DNA of 64,000 bases from Formosa sp. Hel1_31_208. Its GTDB lineage: Bacteria; Bacteroidota; Bacteroidia; Flavobacteriales; Flavobacteriaceae. The translations under genes and the position numbers were made by a program. Of this stretch, positions 29,021 to 37,016 are shown piece by piece. The notes under the pieces were generated by a model, which had not been told where the DNA came from, ran no database searches, and worked only from the letters and a program-made list of their open reading frames with translations. The stretch covers positions 3,017,001 through 3,081,000 of the forward strand of contig NZ_LT629733.1 in NCBI RefSeq assembly GCF_900104785.1, written 5' to 3'. How positions within the stretch are numbered: position 1 is the stretch's first letter; every line of letters begins with the position of its first letter.

Positions 29021-29028
29021 CAAAGATA
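29021..29028 (-). promoter_or_regulatory. -7 element (TATCTTTG) for rimO
   Basis: A full TAnnTTTG match on the minus strand, 17 nt before the ATG. Confidence 0.5.
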
Positions 29029-29043
29029 CACAATGATTTATGA

Positions 29044-29051
29044 TATATTTG
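29044..29051 (+). promoter_or_regulatory. -7 element (TATATTTG) before the serine hydrolase gene
   Basis: A full TAnnTTTG match, 56 nt before the ATG, in the short divergent region shared with rimO. Confidence 0.4.
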
Positions 29052-29107
29052 TTTTGTATGGATTAAACCTTATCATAGCTGAAAGGTCTAATTTTAAATA
29101 TTGAAGA

Positions 29108-30199
29108 ATGAAACTAAGGTATTTTTTTATAATTCTAATATGGAGCTTCTTTAGTATCGGTTGTTCTTCGGAAGCTAACGAAACGCCAATTCCTCAAGAT
29201 CAAGAACCACTGCCAGCAGCTATTTACTTTCCGCCTCTCGATGGCAGTGACACTTGGGACACAAAATCGGTAGCCGATTTGGGATGGAATGATAACCAAT
29301 TACAACCGCTTTTAGACTTTCTAGAAGAAAACAATTCGAAAAGTTTTATCATAGTTCACACGGGGAAAATCGTTGTCGAAGCCTACATGAACGGTCATTC
29401 CAACAGTTCTCTCTGGTATTGGGCAAGCGCTGGAAAAACACTAACTACTACTGTTACAGGTATTGCGCAAAATGAAGGCTTATTGAATATCAATGACAAA
29501 GTTTCGGATTATATCGGCACGGGATGGACAAGCACCCCTTTAGAAAAAGAAAATTTAATTACTAGTAAACATCTCTTATCTATGACTTCTGGATTAGACG
29601 ATAGTTTAGGTGATGACATTTCCACAGAAAACCTTCAATATCTTGCCGATGCTGGCAATCGTTGGGCTTATCATAATGTCTATGTCAAGCTTCAGGATGT
29701 GGTTGCTAGTGCCAGTGATCAAACTTGGTCTAACTATTTTAATACCACACTCAAGAACAAAATCGGAATGTCAGGAGCTTGGATTCAAAACAACGATTAT
29801 AGTGTATACTGGAGTGATACTAGAAGTATGGCTCGTTTCGGACTCATGATTTCGGCCAATGGAAAATGGGAAAACACACCAATTATATCAGAAGACTTTT
29901 TGAATGTAGCCATTAATACGTCTCAACCTTTAAATGAAGCCTATGGCTATATGTGGTGGCTCAATGGAAAATCGACCTTTAGACTACCTCAATCACAACT
30001 AGAATTTCAAGGAGAACTTATTCCGAACGCGCCAAGTGATATGTATTGTGCATTAGGCAGAGATGACCAAAAGATTTACATTGTACCTAGTAAAAATATC
30101 GTTGTCATCCGCATGGGAGAAACTGCCAATGATGTCAACTTTGCCTTATCCTCATTTGATAATGACCTTTGGGAAAAAATCAATGCTTTAATTAACTAG
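29108..30199 (+). CDS. serine hydrolase lipoprotein (beta-lactamase class C / DD-peptidase fold)
   Basis: A 363-aa lipoprotein (lipobox cysteine at residue 19, FSIGC). The active-site SxxK is Ser107-Ala-Gly-Lys110, inside WASAGKTLTTT. The YxN motif is probably YHN near residue 184. Family members are esterases, DD-peptidases or beta-lactamases of the AmpC/EstB type; the substrate is unknown. The 3' end overlaps the convergent amidase gene by four bases (shared CTAG). Confidence 0.87.
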   Translation: MKLRYFFIILIWSFFSIGCSSEANETPIPQDQEPLPAAIYFPPLDGSDTWDTKSVADLGWNDNQLQPLLDFLEENNSKSFIIVHTGKIVVEAYMNGHSNSSLWYWASAGKTLTTTVTGIAQNEGLLNINDKVSDYIGTGWTSTPLEKENLITSKHLLSMTSGLDDSLGDDISTENLQYLADAGNRWAYHNVYVKLQDVVASASDQTWSNYFNTTLKNKIGMSGAWIQNNDYSVYWSDTRSMARFGLMISANGKWENTPIISEDFLNVAINTSQPLNEAYGYMWWLNGKSTFRLPQSQLEFQGELIPNAPSDMYCALGRDDQKIYIVPSKNIVVIRMGETANDVNFALSSFDNDLWEKINALIN

Positions 30200-31884
30200 T
30201 TATAATTTTTAGGTGCGACTCTCATTCTAGAAGCTTGTTCATAGACATAAGCCCATTCTAACAATTGCTTCTCGCGTAACCGAGAACTAATAAAGGTAAG
30301 GCCTCTTGGCGCACCAGTTTCTGTATACCCCATAGGAACAGTTAAGGCAGGGTATTCGGCAACTGCTGCAAAACCAGCGTGGTAATTATTGATAGATAAG
30401 ATGCCATCTAAGTTTTGAGCAGACATGGGTTCATCGAAAAAACGTTTCCCATTTGTTTTTAAAACACTTTTGAGTGCTTCAAATTCTATAGTGGTACTAG
30501 AATCTTCAGAAACGCCATAAAACAATTTTTGTCCGTAAGGCATAATGTTCAAACTATCTGTACGATTAAATGCTATAATATCTTCAAGAGATGTATATTC
30601 TAGATACGGATTGCCGTAATCTTTTAAATAATTTACTAAATCTGTTTTCATATCTAGGTTTAATAACCGCACAAAATTTGGAAGCTTTATATCTTGTGGC
30701 TCAAGCTCTACAATTACTGCACCTTGTGCCCTTAAGGTTTTGATTGCTTTATTATAAAGTGAGTCTGACATAAGCGTATTAAATGCTCCAAAGCGTTTTC
30801 CCTGAACACTTGCTTCTTCCAGTCCTTTAAAATAAAATGGTTTACTCCATAGGACCTGAAGTGATTTTGAATCGGATATATCTTCACCAAAAATTGCATC
30901 TAAAACGATGGCATTATCCATTACGTTTTTTGTGATTGGTCCTGCAGTATCTAATGTAGATGAGATGGGTATAATACCCGCTCGACTCACCAATCCAATA
31001 GTAGGTTTTAATCCAACCGTTGAATTTTGACTTGCTGGTGATAATATAGAACCTGAAGTTTCGCTTCCAATAGCGGCAGCACAAAAGTTCGCTGCAACGG
31101 CAACTCCACTACCAGCGCTTGAGCCTCCAGTATCCATGATTTTACGGCCGTATGGATTCAAGGTTTGTCCACCAATTGCACTATAACCACTAGGACAATC
31201 ACCACAGAAAAAATAAGCCCATTCACTCAAATTAGCTTTACCTAAAATGATGGCATCATTTGCTTTTAATTGAGAAACGATAAAAGCATCATTTGTCGTA
31301 TTATCTTTCAGAGCCACAGCGCCTGCAGTGGTTGGCATTCCTGACGCATTAATATTATCTTTTAAAAGGATCGGCATTCCAAATACTGAGTAATTAAAAT
31401 CTGCATATAGCTCCATGGTTGTTAATTTTGCGTCTTTAGCTCTGGCCTCTTCAATCGCATTAGGATTAATACTGATTACCGAATTTAAGGACAATTCGTT
31501 CTCTCGATCAAACTTTCTAATTCTGTATAAATAAAACTTTGTTAGTAATTCATATGACAGTTTTCTGTCTTGAATATTCTTTTGAAGTGTTGGAATGTCC
31601 TGATCAAGAATAACTGATTTTAAAGAATTATAAGTCTCTTCAGTAAAATCTTTTAGATCATCATTTATGGAATTCCAAAGCTCCGTTTGATTAATATATT
31701 TTGAATCTAAGACTTTAAAATCGGTGATGTCTTTAGTCGAAATATCACTAATATCATTCTCGTCTTTGATTTCTTGAGGCGCCTCATCTGAGGTTTCTAC
31801 TGAAGTATTGGTTTCTTTTTTCTCTTCGGAATTTTTACAGCCAAATGTAATACACATTAGGCAACACAGTATTATATATCTCAT
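30196..31884 (-). CDS. amidase signature family lipoprotein
   Basis: A 562-aa lipoprotein (lipobox cysteine 16, TFGC). The amidase signature triad is intact: Lys175 (LLKDNINA), the cis-serine region GGSSAGSG at about 253-260, and nucleophile Ser279 in SETSGSI. A charged 90-residue N-terminal spacer separates the lipid anchor from the enzyme. Envelope-located amidases of this type hydrolyse peptide amides or related substrates; the natural substrate is not evident. Confidence 0.9.
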   Translation of the reverse strand: MRYIILCCLMCITFGCKNSEEKKETNTSVETSDEAPQEIKDENDISDISTKDITDFKVLDSKYINQTELWNSINDDLKDFTEETYNSLKSVILDQDIPTLQKNIQDRKLSYELLTKFYLYRIRKFDRENELSLNSVISINPNAIEEARAKDAKLTTMELYADFNYSVFGMPILLKDNINASGMPTTAGAVALKDNTTNDAFIVSQLKANDAIILGKANLSEWAYFFCGDCPSGYSAIGGQTLNPYGRKIMDTGGSSAGSGVAVAANFCAAAIGSETSGSILSPASQNSTVGLKPTIGLVSRAGIIPISSTLDTAGPITKNVMDNAIVLDAIFGEDISDSKSLQVLWSKPFYFKGLEEASVQGKRFGAFNTLMSDSLYNKAIKTLRAQGAVIVELEPQDIKLPNFVRLLNLDMKTDLVNYLKDYGNPYLEYTSLEDIIAFNRTDSLNIMPYGQKLFYGVSEDSSTTIEFEALKSVLKTNGKRFFDEPMSAQNLDGILSINNYHAGFAAVAEYPALTVPMGYTETGAPRGLTFISSRLREKQLLEWAYVYEQASRMRVAPKNYN

Positions 31885-31935
31885 GGTTAGCAGTTTTTAT
31901 AAAAATACGGAAAAATGCGTTTCGACTAGTACCCA

Positions 31936-31954
31936 AATTAGCAGAAAGCTAATT
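31936..31954. repeat. small hairpin between ftsY and the amidase gene
   Basis: AATTAGC / GCTAATT, a 7-bp stem with a 5-nt loop, nested within a looser AAATGCG / CGCATTT pair. There is no U-tract on either side, so it is not a convincing terminator. Confidence 0.35.
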
Positions 31955-32023
31955 GCGCATTTCAAAAGGAATAATGATGTCTTTTTCGCGTTGGTTATCG
32001 GTCTTAGAGTAATTGTGCTGTAT

Positions 32024-32998
32024 TTATTTAAAGAAACTATCTACAAACTCGTACTTATTAAATACTTGCAGGTCTTCAATACCTTCACCTACTCCAATAT
32101 ATTTAACTGGAATTTGAAACTGATCGCTAATACCAATGACCACACCTCCTTTAGCGGTACCGTCAAGCTTCGTCACTGCCAAGGAAGTGACCTCGGTAGC
32201 TGCTGTAAATTGTTTTACCTGTTCAAAGGCATTTTGTCCTGTAGAACCATCCAGCACTAAAAGCACATCATGTGGTGCATCATCAATCACTTTTTGCATC
32301 ACACGTTTCACTTTAGTCAACTCATTCATTAAATTGACTTTATTATGCAAGCGTCCTGCGGTATCAATGATAATTACGTCGGCGTTTTGGTTAACTCCTG
32401 ATTGCAGTGCATCAAAAGCCACACTAGCAGGATCACTCCCCATTTCTTGGCGTATCATTGGCACATCCACACGGTCTGCCCATACTTGAAGCTGATCAAT
32501 AGCTGCAGCTCTAAACGTATCTGCCGCTCCGAGAACGACATTCAATCCTTTCTTTTTAAATTGATAGGCAAGTTTTCCAATGGTTGTTGTTTTTCCAACT
32601 CCATTCACTCCAACCACCATTAAGACATACGGTCGCTTTGTCCCATCGGCTTGTTTTGGTAATTCTGGAATCACATAATCTGTATCTTCGCCAGAATTAG
32701 TTTCAGACAAGAGACCTGCAATTTCTTCACGTAAGATTTGATTTAATTCTGAAGTACCTAGATACTTGTCATTTGCAACCCGTTCTTCTATGCGCTCAAT
32801 GACTTTCAACGTTGTATCGACTCCCACATCACTTGAGACCAACACTTCTTCTAGGTTATCTAAAACGTCATCATCTACTTTAGACTTACCTGCGACTGCT
32901 TTATTAAGTTTAGAGAAAAACGTTGTTTTGGATTTCTCTAAGCCTTTGTCTAAGGTTTCTTTTTTTTCCGAAGAAAATATCTTTTTAAAAAAACTCAT
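32024..32998 (-). CDS. ftsY: signal recognition particle receptor FtsY
   Basis: A 324-aa SRP-receptor GTPase that docks ribosome-nascent-chain complexes at the membrane. The acidic A domain is short (about 25 residues), as in many Bacteroidota. The NG domain has G1 GVNGVGKTTTIGKLA, the insertion-box DTFRAAAIDQL, G3 DTAGRLHN and G4 TKLDGTAKGG. A TATATTTG -7 element lies about 75 nt upstream, just behind the terminator of the ribosomal protein operon. Confidence 0.96.
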   Translation of the reverse strand: MSFFKKIFSSEKKETLDKGLEKSKTTFFSKLNKAVAGKSKVDDDVLDNLEEVLVSSDVGVDTTLKVIERIEERVANDKYLGTSELNQILREEIAGLLSETNSGEDTDYVIPELPKQADGTKRPYVLMVVGVNGVGKTTTIGKLAYQFKKKGLNVVLGAADTFRAAAIDQLQVWADRVDVPMIRQEMGSDPASVAFDALQSGVNQNADVIIIDTAGRLHNKVNLMNELTKVKRVMQKVIDDAPHDVLLVLDGSTGQNAFEQVKQFTAATEVTSLAVTKLDGTAKGGVVIGISDQFQIPVKYIGVGEGIEDLQVFNKYEFVDSFFK

Positions 32999-33073
32999 TG
33001 GTTATAGGTATTTATAAGTTCTAGTCAAATGTCAAGCCGAAAATTAAATCTGCTATTTTGGCAGAAATTCTCT

Positions 33074-33081
33074 CAAATATA
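33074..33081 (-). promoter_or_regulatory. -7 element (TATATTTG), candidate ftsY promoter
   Basis: A full TAnnTTTG match on the minus strand, right after the terminator of the upstream operon, giving a leader of about 70 nt. Confidence 0.45.
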
Positions 33082-33091
33082 GACATAAAAA

Positions 33092-33117
33092 AACTGCTTT
33101 CACGTATGAAAGCAGTT
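33092..33117 (-). terminator. terminator of the rpmB-rpmG-DUF4295 operon
   Basis: An 11-bp stem (AACTGCTTTCA / TGAAAGCAGTT) with a 4-nt loop, followed on the minus strand by seven T's. It lies 26 nt beyond the DUF4295 stop. Confidence 0.9.
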
Positions 33118-33142
33118 GGTGATTAAACATAAGATGCTTAAT

Positions 33143-33295
33143 TTATTTTTTACTTAAAAACTCATTGACAAACTCTGGTGCCATTACTGACTCAACAAAC
33201 ATGTAAGCGCCAGTTTTTGGAGATTTAACCATTTTGATCGCTTTGGTAAGTCTTTTAGATCCTGTTTGTAATGATGCTACTGATTTCTTTGCCAT
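33143..33295 (-). CDS. DUF4295 small basic protein
   Basis: A 50-aa, lysine-rich protein read directly from the sequence. It begins MAKKSVASLQTGSKRL and ends FVNEFLSKK. Its position straight after rpmG, with a 6-nt gap and inside the ribosomal protein operon, is the conserved Bacteroidota arrangement of DUF4295. It is probably ribosome-associated, inferred from context and charge. It is easily missed because it is only 50 codons. Confidence 0.9.
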   Translation of the reverse strand: MAKKSVASLQTGSKRLTKAIKMVKSPKTGAYMFVESVMAPEFVNEFLSKK

Positions 33296-33301
33296 GACTT
33301 A

Positions 33302-33484
33302 TTATTTTATCTCTTTGTGAATAGTCATACGCTTCAAGATTGGATTAAATTTCTTAATCTCCATTCTGTCTGGCGTATTCTTTTTATTTTTAGTAGTAAT
33401 GTAACGCGAAGTTCCTGGTTGCCCAGACTCTTTATGCTCTGTACACTCTAATATAACTTGTATTCTATTTCCTTTCTTTGCCAT
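33302..33484 (-). CDS. rpmG: 50S ribosomal protein L33
   Basis: A 60-aa large-subunit ribosomal protein. The core ([33 protein letters not shown]) matches L33. The zinc-binding cysteine pairs of the C+ form are absent (only one cysteine), so this is the zinc-independent type. It follows rpmB by 28 nt and precedes DUF4295 by 6 nt. Confidence 0.96.
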   Translation of the reverse strand: MAKKGNRIQVILECTEHKESGQPGTSRYITTKNKKNTPDRMEIKKFNPILKRMTIHKEIK

Positions 33485-33512
33485 TTTACGTGTCTTTTAA
33501 CGCGTTATGCTA

Positions 33513-33749
33513 TTATTTTAAAAATCCTTTGGATTTAGCTTCTTTGATTGCAGCAGAAATACCAATTTTATTGATAGTCTTCAATGCTGAAGTTGATACT
33601 TTTAAAGTTACCCACTTATCTTCCTCAGGAATGAAGAAACGCTTTTTGATTAAGTTAGCGTTAAATTTACGCTTCGTTTTATTCATCGCGTGAGATACGT
33701 TGTTTCCAACCATCGCTTTCTTTCCAGTAAGTTCACAAACTCTTGACAT
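33513..33749 (-). CDS. rpmB: 50S ribosomal protein L28
   Basis: A 78-aa large-subunit ribosomal protein with the usual MSRVCELTGKKAMVGNNVSHA start and TKRKFNANL segment. One N-terminal cysteine is present, not a full C4 zinc set. It is the first gene of the operon, with a complete Bacteroidota promoter upstream. Confidence 0.97.
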   Translation of the reverse strand: MSRVCELTGKKAMVGNNVSHAMNKTKRKFNANLIKKRFFIPEEDKWVTLKVSTSALKTINKIGISAAIKEAKSKGFLK

Positions 33750-33789
33750 TTCTTTCTAACTTTAAATTATGTTCTTTTAAAACAGGCTG

Positions 33790-33821
33790 CAAATTTAATA
33801 AAACTTTACAATACCCACAAA
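33790..33821 (-). promoter_or_regulatory. complete Bacteroidota promoter of rpmB
   Basis: On the minus strand it reads TTTG, a 20-nt spacer, then TAAATTTG: consensus -33 and -7 elements at the expected spacing. The -7 element ends 40 nt before the rpmB ATG. This is the clearest promoter in the window. Confidence 0.8.
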
Positions 33822-33830
33822 CTAAAAGTG

Positions 33831-35078
33831 CTACTTTTTTAAAATTTCTTTCTGTAGCATTTCAAAGGCTTTGTTCGCTGCTTTATTGATAACTTTAACG
33901 CGATGATTTCCGAAACTAAACTTTTCAGAATAAACACTGTCTTTTGTAGCAATCGCAATGTAAACAATCCCTATATCTTCAGCTGTATCATCTTTTGTTG
34001 GCCCAGCGTTTCCTGTAGTTGCTACTGCAAAATCGGTATGCATTAATTGCAATACATTTTTTGCCATACTTTCAGCAACTTGAGCACTCACGACAGAATA
34101 TGTATCAATAAGTTCTTCGGAAATATTAAGCACGTTAATTTTGGTCTCTTTTGTATAGCTTACAATGCTACCTTTAAAATATTTAGAGGCTCCGGCATTG
34201 GTTGTAAATCGCTCTGCTATGAGTCCGCCAGTGCAACTTTCAGCGGCAGCCACCGTTTTATGTTGTTCCGTTAAGTAATTTCCAATAATAGCTTCGATGG
34301 AGATATCTTCTTCAAATCCTGCAAACACATCTCCAATTTGAGGTAAAAGTAGATTGGTTTGTTTTTCCATTTCAGCGGCTATCATCTCTTTATCATTTCC
34401 TTTAGCTGATAAACGCAACCTTACACGTCCTAAACTAGGCAGGTAGGCTAACTTGATAAAGTCTGGCAATTCATTTTCATAAGCTTCAATGCGCTCTGCA
34501 AGTGCACTCTCACCTACACCATAGGTGAGGAAAGTTTTATGTTGAATGTATGGAAATTTAAACTCTGCTCTAAGTTTAGGCATTACCTCATCGTCTATTA
34601 ATGCTTTCATTTCATAAGGCACACCTGGTAATGAAATAAATACAGTATCATTTTTTTCGAGCCACATCCCTGGAGCGCTTCCATATTTATTCATCAATAC
34701 CTGAGCTTTAGAGGGCACAAGAGCTTGATCCAAATTCACTTGCATGATAGGCTTCTTAACAAACACCTTCCAAATATGCTCTATATTTTGACGTACGGAA
34801 AAATCTTCAATGAGTCGATCGTTAAAATAATCGGCCATAGTTTTTTTGGTGATGTCGTCTTTTGTAGGTCCTAAACCACCAGTTAAGATTACAATATCAG
34901 CATTTGCTTCGGCTTCTTCAAGCGCCTTTAAGATATGGGTTCTATCATCCTGAACAGATGTAATTTGATATACAGATACCCCTATTTTATTAAGTTGTTT
35001 TGCTATAAAAGCTGAATTTGAATCTATAATTTGGCCAATGAGAATCTCATCACCAATCGTAATTATTTCTGCCAGCAT
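33831..35078 (-). CDS. cinA: CinA-type competence/damage-inducible protein (nicotinamide-nucleotide amidohydrolase)
   Basis: A 415-aa two-domain protein. The N-terminal MoCF/COG1058 domain (about 1-170) starts AEIITIGDEILIGQIIDSN and has GGLGPTKDD. The C-terminal PncC amidase domain (about 260-410) has the serine motif AAAESCTGG and FKGSIVSY. The known activity is deamidation of NMN to NaMN plus ADP-ribose pyrophosphatase, for pyridine nucleotide salvage. The start codon overlaps the Hpt gene stop by one base. Confidence 0.94.
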   Translation of the reverse strand: MLAEIITIGDEILIGQIIDSNSAFIAKQLNKIGVSVYQITSVQDDRTHILKALEEAEANADIVILTGGLGPTKDDITKKTMADYFNDRLIEDFSVRQNIEHIWKVFVKKPIMQVNLDQALVPSKAQVLMNKYGSAPGMWLEKNDTVFISLPGVPYEMKALIDDEVMPKLRAEFKFPYIQHKTFLTYGVGESALAERIEAYENELPDFIKLAYLPSLGRVRLRLSAKGNDKEMIAAEMEKQTNLLLPQIGDVFAGFEEDISIEAIIGNYLTEQHKTVAAAESCTGGLIAERFTTNAGASKYFKGSIVSYTKETKINVLNISEELIDTYSVVSAQVAESMAKNVLQLMHTDFAVATTGNAGPTKDDTAEDIGIVYIAIATKDSVYSEKFSFGNHRVKVINKAANKAFEMLQKEILKK

Positions 35079-35419
35079 TATAGGTTAAAGTCTTGTTTGA
35101 TTTCTGCAACAGCGTGCTCTACAGCCTGCAATACGAGATTTAATTCTTTCGTGCAGTCTTCACCACGTTTTTCAAATTTTCCCCAATCTTGAACTATAAT
35201 AAGATCTTGAAGCACACCCAACTCGAATAAGTCTATAGTAGGTTTCATTTTGTGTGCTGCTTGATAGGTATTGTAGAAATCTTCAGCTGCTACTGCTTTT
35301 TTGAGTCGTTCAGCATCTTCAGGCACTTCTTCTAAAAAAGCTTCTGCTAATGCATTAACAAAATCCATGTCATTATCTGCTAATTCTTTTACTCTCGCTA
35401 ATTTGTAGTGTTGTTCCAT
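35078..35419 (-). CDS. stand-alone histidine phosphotransfer (Hpt) protein
   Basis: A 113-aa four-helix protein with the Hpt phospho-acceptor motif AAHKMKPTIDLF near residues 54-65, a variant of HxLKG. Hpt proteins shuttle phosphate between hybrid kinases and response regulators. No kinase or regulator gene lies nearby, so its partners are encoded elsewhere. It overlaps neighbours on both sides by one base, an arrangement that ties its expression to CinA and the FAH enzyme. Confidence 0.85.
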   Translation of the reverse strand: MEQHYKLARVKELADNDMDFVNALAEAFLEEVPEDAERLKKAVAAEDFYNTYQAAHKMKPTIDLFELGVLQDLIIVQDWGKFEKRGEDCTKELNLVLQAVEHAVAEIKQDFNL

Positions 35420-36030
35420 TATTTTATTGTAATTGAAAACAATTGTTTGTCTTCGATATATCCCTTTAATTTATCATTAGCAATAACTTTGCCAACTCCC
35501 GATGGCGTCCCTGTAAATATAATATCTCCAATCTTTAAAGTAAAATATTTTGACACATATTCTATAATCTCGTCAATCTTCCAAAGCATTAAACTGGTAT
35601 TTCCTTTTTGAACAATCTCATCATTTTTTCGCAAACTAAAATTGATTGCATTGACATCTTCAATATCAGATTTTGGCAGCCAGTCTCCTATGACTGCTGC
35701 GCCATCAAAGGCTTTGGCTTTTTCCCACGGTAAGCCTTTAGCTTTGAGTTTTGACTGTAAATCACGTGCCGTAAAATCGATCCCTAAACCAATTTCATCA
35801 TAATATTTATGGGCAAACTTTTTGGCAATATGTTTTCCTACTTTGTTGATTTTTACCAGAATTTCCACTTCGTGATGTACATCTTCCGAAAAATCTGGAA
35901 TAAAAAAGGGCTGTTTCTTTAATAAGATAGAAGTATCTGGTTTTAAGAACACTACTGGATCAGTGGGTCTCTCATTTTCCAGTTCTTTAATGTGTTCTGT
36001 ATAATTTCGACCTATGCATATTAACTTCAT
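35419..36030 (-). CDS. fumarylacetoacetate hydrolase (FAH) family protein
   Basis: A 203-aa cytoplasmic enzyme of the FAHD1/COG0179 type. Features are the N-terminal ICIGRNYTEH, the metal-binding HHEVEILVKI (His-x-Glu-x-Glu pattern) near residue 68, and IIFTGTPSGVG near 170. Family members act as acylpyruvases, oxaloacetate decarboxylases or 2-hydroxyhepta-2,4-diene-1,7-dioate isomerases; the substrate is not clear. It probably shares a transcript with Hpt and cinA. Confidence 0.9.
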   Translation of the reverse strand: MKLICIGRNYTEHIKELENERPTDPVVFLKPDTSILLKKQPFFIPDFSEDVHHEVEILVKINKVGKHIAKKFAHKYYDEIGLGIDFTARDLQSKLKAKGLPWEKAKAFDGAAVIGDWLPKSDIEDVNAINFSLRKNDEIVQKGNTSLMLWKIDEIIEYVSKYFTLKIGDIIFTGTPSGVGKVIANDKLKGYIEDKQLFSITIK

Positions 36031-36040
36031 AACTTTTGCT

Positions 36041-36109
36041 ATTCCTGCAAAGGCAGGTTTCTTCTTTTTCTAATTTATATATTACTTATGTCCCTGCGCT
36101 TTCAGGAAT
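36041..36109. repeat. REP/BIME-like pair of inverted palindromes
   Basis: ATTCCTGCAAAGGCAGG (36041-36057) and, in opposite orientation, CCCTGCGCTTTCAGGAAT (36092-36109). Each folds into a small CCTG/CAGG hairpin, and the two are inverted, imperfect copies of each other about 34 bp apart. This is the layout of bacterial REP-type intergenic repeats. It fills the gap between the exonuclease and FAH genes. Confidence 0.5.
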
Positions 36110-36114
36110 TACGA

Positions 36115-36891
36115 TTAACTCAATTTATTGTTAAATGCTCTTAACTTGATTGCAGTTAGCACCTTTTTGGTATACAACGGGAAATCAGCATTGAGTAACC
36201 AGCCAAAATAGCCAGGTTCATTTTCTAGAACATCTGTAACCAACTTCCCTTTATGCTTTCCAAATGAAAAACATTCTTGTTCATCTTTATTGTAAGCAAT
36301 AAATCCAGCGAAATCTGCGAAACGTTTTCTTGAACTGAAATCAGCCAAAAACTTGGCGTCATTTTCTAAGTCTTCATAACGATCCAATTGCGCCTTTAGC
36401 ACTTCATAAGTTGCCAAAGTGTCTGCCTCAGCACTATGAGCATCGTCTAAGTTTTTATCACAATAAAATTTGTAAGCTGCACTTAAAGTACGCTGTTCCA
36501 TTTTATGAAAAATAGTCTGAACATCAATAGACTGGGCGTTTTTCATGTCAAAATCTATTCCAGCACGTAGCATTTCTTCTGCCAAAAGAGGAATATCAAA
36601 ACGATTAGAATTAAAGCCTCCTAAATCTGAATCTTTAATCAGATGATACACTTCTTTGGAGATATCTGCAAAGGTTGGTTTGTCGGCAATATCAGCATCA
36701 GAAATCCCGTGAACTAAAGTCACTTCTGGCGGAATTGGAATGGTTGGGTTAACACGCTGAGTGTAGGTGTCCTCAGTTCCGTTAGGATGCACTTTTAAAA
36801 TTGAAATTTCAACGATTCTATCGTTTGTGATATTGATTCCAGTTGTTTCTAAATCGAAAAAACAGATGGGCTTTGTGAGATTGAGCTGCAT
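36115..36891 (-). CDS. DnaQ-like 3'-5' exonuclease with C-terminal DUF3820-like module
   Basis: A 258-aa cytoplasmic nuclease of the DEDDh group. ExoI is DLETTG (Asp13, Glu15), and ExoIII is HSAEADTLAT, with the general-base His and final Asp near residues 152-157. After the nuclease domain (about 1-175), residues about 205-250 carry FSFGKHKGKLVTDVL...YFGWLLNADFP, resembling DUF3820 and the exodeoxyribonuclease X tail. It may be a proofreading or repair nuclease; it is not fused to a polymerase. A TACCTTTG -7 element is 17 nt upstream. Confidence 0.9.
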   Translation of the reverse strand: MQLNLTKPICFFDLETTGINITNDRIVEISILKVHPNGTEDTYTQRVNPTIPIPPEVTLVHGISDADIADKPTFADISKEVYHLIKDSDLGGFNSNRFDIPLLAEEMLRAGIDFDMKNAQSIDVQTIFHKMEQRTLSAAYKFYCDKNLDDAHSAEADTLATYEVLKAQLDRYEDLENDAKFLADFSSRKRFADFAGFIAYNKDEQECFSFGKHKGKLVTDVLENEPGYFGWLLNADFPLYTKKVLTAIKLRAFNNKLS

Positions 36892-36908
36892 GTCCTATTA
36901 ATTTTAAA

Positions 36909-36916
36909 CAAAGGTA
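36909..36916 (-). promoter_or_regulatory. -7 element (TACCTTTG) for the exonuclease gene
   Basis: A full TAnnTTTG match on the minus strand, 17 nt before the ATG. Confidence 0.5.
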
Positions 36917-37016
36917 AATAGAATATGTGGAATGACTGGTTTTGGCTTATGGAATAAATTAGCGAACTTCGTTGCGAGGTGATTTAAACTCACCACTAAC
37001 AAATAATCATATCAAT

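Noticed and set aside
31912..31957. Nested inverted repeats between ftsY and the amidase gene as a terminator
   Set aside because: No U-tract follows on either strand and the outer pair is short; only the inner hairpin was listed, at low confidence.
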